DNA of 64,000 nucleotides from positions 1-64,000 of the forward strand of contig CABPZE010000002.1 of assembly GCA_902461815.1 (NCBI GenBank), read 5' to 3'. A program made the position numbers and the translations under genes. How positions within the stretch are numbered: position 1 is the first letter of the stretch; each line of letters begins with the position of its first letter. Under the pieces are notes generated by a model. That model did no database searches. It was not told where the DNA came from and saw only the letters and a list, made by a program, of their open reading frames with translations. The DNA is from CAG-390 sp003523225. GTDB lineage: Bacteria > Bacillota > Clostridia > Oscillospirales > CAG-272. This document shows, piece by piece, positions 44,377 through 52,524 of the stretch.

Positions 44377-44808
44377 ATGAACTTTGATTTTTCCGCTTTG
44401 AACTTTGAAACCATCGACTCCAATATCAACGCCTACCCGGATATGTTCCTGAATCAGAACGGCGTGACTTTCACCAAGAAGGTGCTTGAGGACTTGGGTT
44501 ATCCCGCCTTTGTTTTGTGCCTGTTGGATGCGAAAGCAAGAGTGTTCGCAATCCGCTCCTGCAAGAGCAACGAACCGAAGGGCTTCAAGTTCTCCAAGCC
44601 GAAGGGTGAGCAAAAGGGTGTCGTAACAATTTCCAACAAGAATCTGCTTGACCCGCTCCGCGCTGTCACTGGCGAGGATTGGATTCCCGGCAAGCGTTAC
44701 AAGGTACGCGGTTTCTGGGTTGCCGATGCAAAAACCATGTGCTTTGACCTTAACGAGGGCGTTCAGGAGGACTTTCGCCCTGTTACGCCGAGCAATGACG
44801 CAGAATAA
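44377..44808 (+). CDS. hypothetical protein next to serine recombinase
   Basis: 143 residues (MNFDFSALNFETIDSNINA), ATG after AAAGGATTTTTACT. A compact alpha/beta protein without membrane segment; AFVLCLLDAKARVFAIRSC and KRYKVRGFWVADAKTMCFDL are predicted strands. I recognise it as a frequent neighbour of this recombinase type but know no function. It ends just before a 17-bp perfect inverted repeat. Confidence 0.75.
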   Translation: MNFDFSALNFETIDSNINAYPDMFLNQNGVTFTKKVLEDLGYPAFVLCLLDAKARVFAIRSCKSNEPKGFKFSKPKGEQKGVVTISNKNLLDPLRAVTGEDWIPGKRYKVRGFWVADAKTMCFDLNEGVQEDFRPVTPSNDAE

Positions 44809-44820
44809 CCCCTGATACTC

Positions 44821-44893
44821 AGGGAGAAAAGGGAGAGCCAAAGAGCGGCGGCAAGCCACCTGAGCGAGAAAGCCACCTCTCCCTTTTCTCCCT
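44821..44893. repeat. 17-bp perfect inverted repeat with 39-nt loop
   Basis: Arms 44821-44837 (purine-rich, AGGGAGAAAAGGGAGAG) and 44877-44893. In RNA it could act as a terminator-like hairpin after the hypothetical gene. In DNA it might mark an element end or recombination site. Its arms are strongly asymmetric in purine content. Confidence 0.75.
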
Positions 44894-45409
44894 CGCTGCG
44901 GCTATGGAAACCGTGGAAAACCGCAAGTGGTTTACACACCGTTCCCACAGCCTGCACTTACCCTCTTATTCCTCTCCGGCTTTCTCCCTATACAGAGAAA
45001 ACGTGTTCATTTTTGTTCCGAGAACGTACAGTTACCGTGATAGGTAGAGCGCAGTATGTCAACACGGCATAGAAAAACAAATGGCACACAGGAGGGATTA
45101 TCCTCCAAAAAAAGCCCCGAGACGCAACAAAAAGAAGCCCAGCACGCGCCGTTTGACGTGATGCTGGGCTTCTCCTCATTACAGCGATTTCAGCGGGTAA
45201 AACAATGCTCTGTTTGCAAGAAGCACTTTCGCATTTTGCCAAATGGTGTAAAAATGTTCTATGCCGTAAAATTCCACATCCAAAGGCGTACCGTATACGC
45301 TCTGCCGTGCTTTGCTTTCTGATGTGCTTTTTTCATGCAGGGAGAAAGGATTTCACTGTTCTCACTATCTCCAGTTTTAATAAGGCATTTTTACTGCCTC
45401 ACAGTGACG
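44894..45409. other. non-coding junction between two accessory modules
   Basis: Contains the hairpin at 45134-45172. A plus-strand frame at 45056-45322 has odd composition, overlaps the hairpin and has no RBS, so I do not call it. This is where the module with the plus-strand recombinase meets the module ending in the minus-strand recombinase. Confidence 0.45.
45134..45172. terminator. hairpin in the module junction
   Basis: Perfect 11-bp stem (45134-45144 with 45162-45172) with a 17-nt loop. There is a moderately T-rich flank only. Confidence 0.55.
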
Positions 45410-47359
45410 TTACTCAGCAATTAAGCCGAAATGCCGCAGAGCATCCTTAATTGCCTCGACCTTTTCAGGCGGGCATGGATGATACTCATGCTTCCTCTGC
45501 TCCACAGCGTTCGGCGCTTTGTGCATATCCAATCCGACCATGCGCTTGACCTCTGCAATATATGCAGTATGGACTTTGAAGCCGTACTTCTCCTGCACAT
45601 ATTCCTGAATACGCTTATAGGTCGGATGCTCCTTGACCTCGCCGGTTTCCACTTCCATTCTGACTTCAACCGTCAGTGGATTTGTTTCCCGTGACAAGAG
45701 GACCACCGTCTCAACATGTTTATCATTGTCCAAACTCAAGCTCATGTCTTCCTCAATGATTGGGAGCTTGAATTTGATGGACTTGAGCCACTGCCCGTTG
45801 GGCTGGCGCTCCTCGTATATCTGGATTTCGGAAATCAATGCCTCCATGATCTGCCGCTTTTCCTGCTCATTCATGGCAGCGTACAGCTTATCGAAGTAAA
45901 TCAGCACCTTGTAAATATTATCTCCGGTGAGTTTTTCCGCTTCGATTGCCATTTTCTTTGCTCTGGCGGCAACCAGCAGATTTTCCGTATCTTCGATCTT
46001 ATCATACATCTTGTAAAGCCGATCATCAAGGTCTGCCTTGCGTTTGTAATAGTGTTTATCATCCGGGTCAATGGAATCTATTTCTTCTATCAGCTTTGAT
46101 TTCACAGAATAATACTGCCGGATCTGCTTTTCGTAATTGGCGATCTCCTGCTCAATGGCAGTCGTGTCCACCTTCATGTTGATTTTTTCCTGCATCATGG
46201 CGGCGAATTTCGGATTGCTGACCAGCTTTACAATGACCTCTGCCACGGCACTATCCAACAGTTCCTCGTGAATCTGCTTTCGATAATCGCACTTGTGCCC
46301 ACGGGTCATAGTGCGGTGCTTGCAGCCGTAATAGAAGAAATCCTTGTACTTTGTTCCGTCCCGCTTATGCTTGATGCTCTTGTTGCCATACATTCCGGCT
46401 CCGCAGATTGGGCATTTGACGATACCGGACAGAAGATGCACCTTGGTGTCCTTGCCACGGTTCACATGTTCATACTTTTCAGCCTGTGCTAGCAGCTTCA
46501 CCTGTGCTTCGTGCCAGAGTTCTTCCGACACAATCCCCTCATGTTGGCCATCCACCAACAGATAATCATCCTGCTCCACAAGCCGGTAATCGTTCCTAGT
46601 GCCATGCACCTTCTCTGTTCTGCGTCTGCCATAGGCGATTTTTCCACAGTACACAGGATTTTTCAGTATCCTTCGGATCAGGGACGCATCAAACAGCGGA
46701 TTTTTGCCATTTTGCCGCTGGATTTTATGAATGCCATGTTGGTCAAGATATTTGGCAAGACCATTTGCACCCATGTCGGTATGCACATACTGATCGAAAA
46801 TCACCCGAATGGCAGCCGCTTCTTCCTCATTGATAAGAAGCTGTCCATTTTCCAGCTTATAGCCATAGGGAGCAAACCCGCCGTTCCATTTGCCCTCACG
46901 AGCTTTCTGGATTCTGCCCTCCATTGTCTGAACACGGATGTTTTCTCGCTCAATCTCTGCAACCGCTGACAGAACGGAGATCATCAGCTTTCCGGCATCC
47001 TTGGAGGAATCAATCCCATCCTCCACACAGATCAGATTGACGCCGAAATCCTGCATGACCTGCAAGGTGGACAGCACATCTGCCGCATTTCTGCCGAAGC
47101 GGGACAGCTTGAATACCAGCACGAAAGAGACACCATCTTTCCCGGATTTTATATCCTCCATCATGCGGTTAAACTCGCTTCGGCCCTCAATGGATTTACC
47201 AGACTTACCGGCGTCCTCATACTCACCGGCTATCTCATAATCATTGTACTCGGCAAAGGCTTTCATTCTTGACTTCTGGGCATCCAGAGAGTATCCGTCA
47301 ATCTGCATGGCGGTGGATACTCTCGTATAGATATATACTTTTGTCTTTTCTTTTTTCAT
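45410..47359 (-). CDS. large serine recombinase carrying an rlmD-type tail module
   Basis: 649 residues. Resolvase domain: YIYTRVSTAMQIDGYSLDAQ (Ser in RVST) and KLSRFGRNAADVLST. Recombinase domain: NGGFAPYGYKLE and SLIRRILKNPVYCGKI. Zinc ribbon: CPICGAGMYGNKS with CKHRTMTRGHKC. A coiled coil (about 415-470) follows. The C-terminus is not recombinase: after DKHVETVVLLSR (about 550) about 90 residues follow with the pattern TYKRIQEYVQEKYGFKVHT, then YIAEVKR, CPPEKVEAIKDALRHFG, the same module that ends RlmD at 58.7 kb. The HVETV-LLS core is the rlmD attachment motif, so this gene straddles an att site. Confidence 0.92.
   Translation of the reverse strand: MKKEKTKVYIYTRVSTAMQIDGYSLDAQKSRMKAFAEYNDYEIAGEYEDAGKSGKSIEGRSEFNRMMEDIKSGKDGVSFVLVFKLSRFGRNAADVLSTLQVMQDFGVNLICVEDGIDSSKDAGKLMISVLSAVAEIERENIRVQTMEGRIQKAREGKWNGGFAPYGYKLENGQLLINEEEAAAIRVIFDQYVHTDMGANGLAKYLDQHGIHKIQRQNGKNPLFDASLIRRILKNPVYCGKIAYGRRRTEKVHGTRNDYRLVEQDDYLLVDGQHEGIVSEELWHEAQVKLLAQAEKYEHVNRGKDTKVHLLSGIVKCPICGAGMYGNKSIKHKRDGTKYKDFFYYGCKHRTMTRGHKCDYRKQIHEELLDSAVAEVIVKLVSNPKFAAMMQEKINMKVDTTAIEQEIANYEKQIRQYYSVKSKLIEEIDSIDPDDKHYYKRKADLDDRLYKMYDKIEDTENLLVAARAKKMAIEAEKLTGDNIYKVLIYFDKLYAAMNEQEKRQIMEALISEIQIYEERQPNGQWLKSIKFKLPIIEEDMSLSLDNDKHVETVVLLSRETNPLTVEVRMEVETGEVKEHPTYKRIQEYVQEKYGFKVHTAYIAEVKRMVGLDMHKAPNAVEQRKHEYHPCPPEKVEAIKDALRHFGLIAE
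45689..45718 (-). other. second rlmD-type attachment core, inside the recombinase gene
   Basis: These codons encode H-V-E-T-V-V-L-L-S-R. The matching codons in rlmD at 58981-59010 encode H-V-E-T-V-C-L-L-S-K. Between the two sequences CATGT, GA, AC and GT are conserved at the same spacing, as is TGTC, while third positions differ. Confidence 0.65.
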
Positions 47360-47375
47360 CTCACAATCCTCATTC

Positions 47376-47431
47376 GTGCCACAGCTATGGCACCTTTATG
47401 TATCCTTACTCCGAAGCTTTTTCAGAGTAAG
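47376..47431. repeat. two small inverted repeats upstream of the recombinase
   Basis: GTGCCA/TGGCAC at 47376-47381 and 47388-47393, and CTTACTC/GAGTAAG at 47405-47411 and 47425-47431. They lie in the leader of the minus-strand recombinase and could be regulatory; that role is inference. Confidence 0.5.
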
Positions 47432-47460
47432 GTTTGGACACTTATCACACGATTATTATA

Positions 47461-47655
47461 TCATGCTGTTTTAGCTTTTTCAATAGTGTCCTCTGGCTGT
47501 TCGGGAATATTCGCAGTTCCAGCAGTTTCTTCCCCAAAACAGTGCGGCGGCTCTGGAAGGTTGTCAATGTCCAGAACCGCCGCATATTTTTCTATTAAGT
47601 TGGCAAGCAAATCAGCAAAGCCGCTCCACTCATCCTTATTCCAATTCGCTATAAT
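47461..47655 (-). CDS. small protein with ATT start behind the relaxase
   Basis: 64 residues in a frame with no ATG, GTG or TTG. AGGAGG followed by six bases precedes ATT at 47653-47655, giving IIANWNKDEWSGFADLLANL and an acidic C-terminus with PEPPHCFGEETAGT. The composition is that of a real protein, and the spacing fits an initiation site. It overlaps the end of the relaxase gene by 20 bp. ATT initiation is rare (infC), so expression may be low, or an ATG was lost by mutation. Function unknown; small acidic proteins behind MobV relaxases are common in these elements. Confidence 0.55.
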   Translation of the reverse strand: MIANWNKDEWSGFADLLANLIEKYAAVLDIDNLPEPPHCFGEETAGTANIPEQPEDTIEKAKTA

Positions 47656-48625
47656 GGTTTACCTCCTGTTTTTTACTGCCACGCTGTGTGTACGCACGGA
47701 TGATCTCCGGAGGGATACGGTCAAGAATCCCTTTTACCCGTTCATAATCGCTTTGCAGCCTTGCCTCCTGTAACTTCTTGATGGCACTCTGCTGCTGGCT
47801 CTTTTCCAAAGCTTCTGTCAAGTCATCATTTTTCTTTTTCAGCGTCTTTTTCTCGGACTCAGCCGTGGTAAAGCACCTCTGATATTTCTTCATCTGTGTT
47901 TCCATCGCCGCCACATCCGGGACATATTCCTCCAGGAATGCTGCGATCTGCGCCGTCCGCTCCTTGTAGTTGGTAAACTTCACATCGGAAAGCATGGAAT
48001 CCAGCTTCTCCATCTGCTTTGTCAGCCGGCTCATCTGTTTGAACACTCTCGGCGGAATATGGTCACGACCAGTCTCACTGGCACTCTCACCACGTTCCAA
48101 TACCGGATATTTTTTGACCATGTGTTCCCAAAACTTGTCCTGCCACCATGTCAGTTTTTTCTTATTTCCCACGATCTCCTTGGCGCTGAGCCGCTTGTCC
48201 TCCGTCAGTGGGACAAAAGAAAGGTGCATATGGGGCGTTTTCTCGTCCATATGCACCACGGCGGATATAATGGTTTCGGGGGATTGGTTCTGTAGGATAA
48301 ACTCCAACGCTTCATTGAAGAATTCTCTGATCTCAGCCCGTTTCTTGCCCTTGAAAAACTCCGGGCTTGCGGTAATTAGCGCTTCTACCACACGAACGCT
48401 GTCAGAGCGGGTACGGCATCCAGCTGCGGCAATCTGCCGTTCGGACTCCGCCCGGTACTTTCTTTCCGGCTTAACAAGGTGGAAATTCAAATGGCTCCGG
48501 CTGGTGTCAATATCCGGATTGCTTGCGTACTCTTCTTTCGTACGCTCATTGTGAGCTTCAATGCGCCCGATCTCCGGCCCCTTATACTTGGCAAATCTCA
48601 AAATAGCAAACGGTCCCTTTTCCAT
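47636..48625 (-). CDS. MobV-type relaxase
   Basis: 329 residues from ATG 48625. It begins MEKGPFAILRFAKYKG and has the three-His metal motif of Mob_Pre relaxases, HMDEKTPHMHLSFVPL (about 128-143). Earlier Asn/Arg-rich parts (EAHNERTKEEYASNPDID) match motif I. A coiled-coil C-terminus (about 250-310) follows. It nicks oriT and leads the strand during mobilisation by a co-resident conjugative system. The start overlaps the stop of a small HTH gene by one base. No type IV secretion genes are present, so the element is mobilizable, not self-transmissible. Confidence 0.92.
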   Translation of the reverse strand: MEKGPFAILRFAKYKGPEIGRIEAHNERTKEEYASNPDIDTSRSHLNFHLVKPERKYRAESERQIAAAGCRTRSDSVRVVEALITASPEFFKGKKRAEIREFFNEALEFILQNQSPETIISAVVHMDEKTPHMHLSFVPLTEDKRLSAKEIVGNKKKLTWWQDKFWEHMVKKYPVLERGESASETGRDHIPPRVFKQMSRLTKQMEKLDSMLSDVKFTNYKERTAQIAAFLEEYVPDVAAMETQMKKYQRCFTTAESEKKTLKKKNDDLTEALEKSQQQSAIKKLQEARLQSDYERVKGILDRIPPEIIRAYTQRGSKKQEVNHYSELE

Positions 48626-48840
48626 TATTTTTCCCGACCTTTCTGCCACACGATGTCGTAGCCCAATGCATCAGCCAGCTCCAAAACCTCTTTATAACGG
48701 ATACTTTCCCGCTGCAGCTTGGCCGACAGATTGGAAACGCTGTCCGACCAGCCGTATTCGTCATGCAGCAGGTCAACTACTTCCTGCATCGTCATTCCGG
48801 CACGCACAATCTGTGCCTTGATTTCGTTGCGTACACTCAT
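48625..48840 (-). CDS. small HTH mobilization accessory protein
   Basis: 71 residues from ATG 48840 (ATGGAGGATTTTTTC upstream). One HTH domain: MSVRNEIKAQIVRAGMTMQE and NLSAKLQRESIRYKEVLELA. Such proteins precede MobV relaxases in clostridial mobile elements and probably bind oriT or repress the mob operon. Stop TAA overlaps the relaxase ATG, so the two are co-translated. Member of a small family with no named function that I can verify. Confidence 0.82.
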   Translation of the reverse strand: MSVRNEIKAQIVRAGMTMQEVVDLLHDEYGWSDSVSNLSAKLQRESIRYKEVLELADALGYDIVWQKGREK

Positions 48841-49202
48841 ATGAAAAAATCCTCCATAATATTTCATTGTTGATTCGGTGAACACTCTGCATTTCAAAGC
48901 GAAATAGATGTACCGAATAGTAAAAAATCTGCAATCTTTGAAATCCGTTCAAAATTTCTCCTGTGATGTCGTGTCCCCATCTGACCATATCCCACTTTAC
49001 TGTTCCGTGTGATTTGGGCTGGAACAGTGAAAACACCCACCATTCCGTAAACACGGTACACGATTCAAAGAAGCACGATTTCATGAAATCATTTCGTCCT
49101 ATGGTTAAAAACTTGCCTGTTTTCACTACCCTTGAAAATCCATGCCCCAAAACAGGTCTTTACGGATGCTTTTGCCAAAAGGAAGTGGGGTGGGCTGAAA
49201 AG

Positions 49203-49259
49203 TACATGTACCAAGCGTACTTCCGTACCGTGGTACGTTTGGTACGGGTGGTACATGTA
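49203..49259. repeat. nested GTACC/GGTAC palindrome, oriT candidate
   Basis: An 11-bp outer repeat (49203-49213, TACATGTACCA, with 49249-49259, TGGTACATGTA) encloses CGTACC-GT-GGTACG and a GGTACGG copy. It lies in the intergenic region between the relaxase operon start (48840) and the end of the D5-like gene (49280). This place and the nested symmetry fit an origin of transfer or a multi-site operator for the HTH protein. Function inferred. Confidence 0.6.
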
Positions 49260-49279
49260 TTTTGGAGTCACTTTCGTTT

Positions 49280-50599
49280 TTACAGAAACGGTCTTTGCAA
49301 CAGCTCAATGCCGGCAAAACCTCTAGCGAACTTTCCGCCGCCGATATTGACCTTATTTGTGTATTCAAGGTGATAGTGGCTCTCGTTCTGTTTGAGGAAG
49401 GAGCAAAAGCGCTTTTGTGAAAGGCTGCTCATGGCATTATCATCACACCACAGCTTGTAAACGGCGTACAGGTCTTTGGAGCTGACTTCGTAATCTGCCT
49501 TGAAACGGATATACCCCTCGGAGCCTAAAAATTCGATGATGTTGTTGCCGTCCGATACCGCAGCTTCCATGTTGTCCTGCGCCGACTGACTGAGTGTAAA
49601 CCTGTAATCATTGGTGACCAGACGGTGCAGGCCCGTGAGTGCCCACAGGAAAATGCCCTCTGCTTCGGCGCACATCTTTTCCGCAATAAAAGGATCATCT
49701 TTCCGGTTCGGGTCTTTTTCTATGGTGGAAAGGATAATCTGTCTGCGGAAAAAGCCCACACTGTGATCATTGAGAGATTGCAGGACACCGTTGCCCAAGC
49801 CGATAAAGCGCACATACAAATCGCCCTGATAGCTCTGCTGCCCCTTTTTCTCCAGATCCATCGGCAATTCTGCCGTGATGATTGCCTTGATGTGATTGGT
49901 CTGGGGCAAGGCTTCCAGCTTCATATCATCGTCCAGCATCACAAGCTCATGTTCCAGATCAGCCCGGGCGAAGGGGCTTGTCTCCACCTTTGCAATACTG
50001 CCTGTGTTCATGTTGCTGCCCAGCAGCGCACGAAGGACAATGCCGATGCGGCTTTTGCCCTCGCCGCCTTTGCCGATCAGCAAAAGCATCTTCTGGCCTT
50101 TGGTGGAGGGAATAAAGCAGTATCCTATAAATTCCTGCAAGGTCAGGATATCCTCCGGCTCCAAAAGCTGAGACAAAAAATGCAGCCATGTTACTGGCTG
50201 CGGAGCTTCTGGATTGTAGGAAACAGGAAGACGGTTCCGGCAGAAATCCTTTTCGGGGCTGAATGTGCCGTTCAGATAATAGGTGCCGTTCGCCACATGG
50301 ATGCGGTCTTGATACAGGGGCAGCTTTTCGGTGCAGCACTCCATCTGCATGACATCGAGCAGACTTGTGACCTTCTTTGCAATGCCGCTGGTCACATAAT
50401 ACTTGATGCGGTCATAGATCACCTTTTTCAGTCGGTTTTCATCGTGTACTCTGCCATTGACCGTGAAAAATGCTCCGTTTACCGTAACCATTGGATATTC
50501 CCGGAGAAATTCTTCGCAGAACATGGCTTCGTTGATTTTCTTACCGTCAAACCACGCCGGATTTTCACAGTGCGCGGTCTGCGTCATTTCCTCGCTCAT
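49280..50599 (-). CDS. D5/P4-type primase-helicase ATPase
   Basis: 439 residues. AGGAGG nine bases before ATG 50599 fixes the start. The superfamily 3 helicase core is visible: LLLIGKGGEGKSRIGIVLRA (Walker A), ELVMLDDDMKLEAL (Walker B), then GFFRRQIILSTIEKDPNRK. The upstream region (PYNPEAPQPVTWLHFLSQL type) matches the P4-type primase C-terminal domain. It should unwind the element's replication origin. It overlaps the CHC2 primase gene by 35 bp; together they form the replication module of the mobilizable element. Confidence 0.9.
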   Translation of the reverse strand: MSEEMTQTAHCENPAWFDGKKINEAMFCEEFLREYPMVTVNGAFFTVNGRVHDENRLKKVIYDRIKYYVTSGIAKKVTSLLDVMQMECCTEKLPLYQDRIHVANGTYYLNGTFSPEKDFCRNRLPVSYNPEAPQPVTWLHFLSQLLEPEDILTLQEFIGYCFIPSTKGQKMLLLIGKGGEGKSRIGIVLRALLGSNMNTGSIAKVETSPFARADLEHELVMLDDDMKLEALPQTNHIKAIITAELPMDLEKKGQQSYQGDLYVRFIGLGNGVLQSLNDHSVGFFRRQIILSTIEKDPNRKDDPFIAEKMCAEAEGIFLWALTGLHRLVTNDYRFTLSQSAQDNMEAAVSDGNNIIEFLGSEGYIRFKADYEVSSKDLYAVYKLWCDDNAMSSLSQKRFCSFLKQNESHYHLEYTNKVNIGGGKFARGFAGIELLQRPFL

Positions 50600-51350
50600 A
50601 GCGTACATCCTCCTCTCTCTTTCTTGCGGTGTAGTCCTGGAGGAACGCAATCTTGCCATTTCTCATCAGCTCATCCACCACAGCAACACGTTCTTCCAAA
50701 TCGCCTACGGTCAGAATATCCGTCAGATACTCGATGCGGTCAAGCATCTGGCATGCCTCCACAAACCGATCATCCAGGTCATCCGCTGGTGTTTTGGGGG
50801 CATACCAAACCTTCCAATCTTCCAGCAGATGCAGATAATCTGTCAGCACACGGAAGCAATGCATTTCGTCCTCCCGGAACTGCCGGGTGTGAGGATGTTT
50901 GGGCTTGCGGGGAGCTGCCACCGCTTGTCCCTGTTCGGTGCTGATACCAAAGTCCGCAGCCAGCCTTTGCGCCGCTTCGTAGCTACTCAGATCAAACAGT
51001 CTCGCCGCAAAGTCAATCACATCCCCGGTAGCCCCGCATCCGAAGCAGAAAAAATATTCCTCGTTCAGCTTCAAGCTCGGATGCCTGTCATTGTGGAACG
51101 GGCAGCAAGCCATGCCGTTGCGGTTGACTTTCAATCCGTAGTGCTCGGCAGCTTGTCTTACGGGAACTGCCGCTTTCACAGTTTCAAAAATATTCAAATA
51201 GCAATAATCCTCCTGCTTGCTCTTGGTTAAGCCGTTCTCCCCATTCCGTTTCCTGACAGGCAACCCTGCTCGGCGCTGTGTCGTCTCCTTTATGGAGCGC
51301 TCGTTCCTTTTACAGAAGTCATGGCGGTTTATCTCGGTCTGGACGGTCAT
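50565..51350 (-). CDS. CHC2 zinc-finger primase-like protein
   Basis: About 261 residues if it starts at ATG 51350; the start is uncertain, because an alternative lies near LTKSKQEDYCYLNIFETVK without an ATG. The zinc finger is clear: ACCPFHNDRHPSLKLNEEYF with C-x2-H, then FCFGCGATGDVIDFAARLF with C-x2-C (about 95-130), as in DnaG and plasmid primases. There is no TOPRIM domain, so it supplies only the template-recognition part. The rest is helical. Probably works with the D5-like ATPase encoded downstream. Confidence 0.85.
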   Translation of the reverse strand: MTVQTEINRHDFCKRNERSIKETTQRRAGLPVRKRNGENGLTKSKQEDYCYLNIFETVKAAVPVRQAAEHYGLKVNRNGMACCPFHNDRHPSLKLNEEYFFCFGCGATGDVIDFAARLFDLSSYEAAQRLAADFGISTEQGQAVAAPRKPKHPHTRQFREDEMHCFRVLTDYLHLLEDWKVWYAPKTPADDLDDRFVEACQMLDRIEYLTDILTVGDLEERVAVVDELMRNGKIAFLQDYTARKREEDVRYERGNDADRAL

Positions 51351-51658
51351 TCGATTTTCAAGGCGTCTTTTCGATCGATCGTGAGCCAAGTTTACCGCAA
51401 AAAATAAGCGGCCTTCGTTTATGCACGAAAGCTGCAAATGTCGGAAGTATAGACTTGAAAAATTGCAAATTTGCACAGGATAGATTATAATGATAGCGAG
51501 AAAAACAATTATTTTGGAACAGGAACACTTTATGAACCTGCACCGCATAAATGTGGATGAATAGCCCCAAAAAGATATACTATTTAGTCTGGTTGACAGT
51601 TTTAGAGTGTACATCAATTAAAACATAAGTTTGACAAATGTAATGGAGGTGAAACTCA
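51351..51658. other. intergenic region with divergent promoters
   Basis: Separates the minus-strand replication module from the plus-strand hypothetical/XRE pair. The open frames on the minus strand before 51350 look non-coding. No clear repeat; a GGAGGTGAAACTCA site for the next gene ends it. Confidence 0.4.
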
Positions 51659-52477
51659 ATGTCTAAAGGATCAAAGGCACAGTTCAAACAGTTTGCAATC
51701 AATACAATTGAAGATGGATGCTTGGTGTTGAAGAGCCTTATTGTGCCAACCATAATTGATTTAGAGAAACTAAAACGATATGCTGATGAGGCACAGAAAC
51801 TATTGGATGATTCCTCGTCATGTCAAACTATTCCCGCAGAGGAATATGAAGTCATACATGATAAGGTGTTATACGAGCAACGAGAACTGTTACGCTTTCA
51901 GGCGGATCATCAAGCATCCTCTTTTTCATATACTTCTGTACGACCAATATTTCTGAAAAAAGGATTTTTGAAGCGACAGCTCGAAGATGATAGCTTAAAA
52001 GTAATAAATGAACTGCTTGATGTACGAAACTGGTCATTTCATAATGCACAATCTATGCTTGTAGCAGACTTGGAAAATGCGAAAAAATCAATCCCCCCTG
52101 AACTTGTTGGCATTGCAGAAATACATCCTATGCTAAATCCTGTAATTATTACAAGGCCAAAATCGTATTCCATATCAATGCTTGAAGGCTTTGTACATCA
52201 CAATGAGGAAAGGATCAAACAGTTTGACATTGTTCTCATGGAGATGAAAAAAGACTATCAAGAAATGTACGATTTATATTGCACCACGTCATCCATACCG
52301 ACAGGATACAACCAACCAGGACAAATAAAATATATCGAATGTGATATCGAAGCTCAAACCAGTAAACGTGCAGGTGCAGATATTGCACAACTTTCGATGG
52401 GAATTCAGAAAGGCAAGTACGATGGATCGGTTGAAGCATACAACAAATTGCTGAATAGGGATTCACCCTCCAGTTGA
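51659..52477 (+). CDS. hypothetical protein with HEPN-like RxxxxH motif
   Basis: 272 residues, ATG after GGAGGTGAAACTCA. Helical throughout, with two-thirds of the residues charged or polar. Residues LDVRNWSFHNAQSMLV contain R-x4-H, the catalytic signature of HEPN-type RNases, in a helical setting; a single motif is weak evidence. The C-terminal segment ends MGIQKGKYDGSVEAYN. It is followed 47 bp later by an XRE regulator on the same strand, which suggests an abortive-infection or toxin-antitoxin unit riding on the element. Unverified. Confidence 0.6.
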   Translation: MSKGSKAQFKQFAINTIEDGCLVLKSLIVPTIIDLEKLKRYADEAQKLLDDSSSCQTIPAEEYEVIHDKVLYEQRELLRFQADHQASSFSYTSVRPIFLKKGFLKRQLEDDSLKVINELLDVRNWSFHNAQSMLVADLENAKKSIPPELVGIAEIHPMLNPVIITRPKSYSISMLEGFVHHNEERIKQFDIVLMEMKKDYQEMYDLYCTTSSIPTGYNQPGQIKYIECDIEAQTSKRAGADIAQLSMGIQKGKYDGSVEAYNKLLNRDSPSS

Positions 52478-52524
52478 CATGATTAGGCAACTAATCTCAT
52501 CGAAATTGAAGTGAGGTCTCTTCT

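Noticed and set aside
45056..45322. 88-codon plus-strand frame with a CSVC segment
   Set aside because: It spans a perfect hairpin, lacks an RBS and has mixed composition; a half zinc site is not enough.
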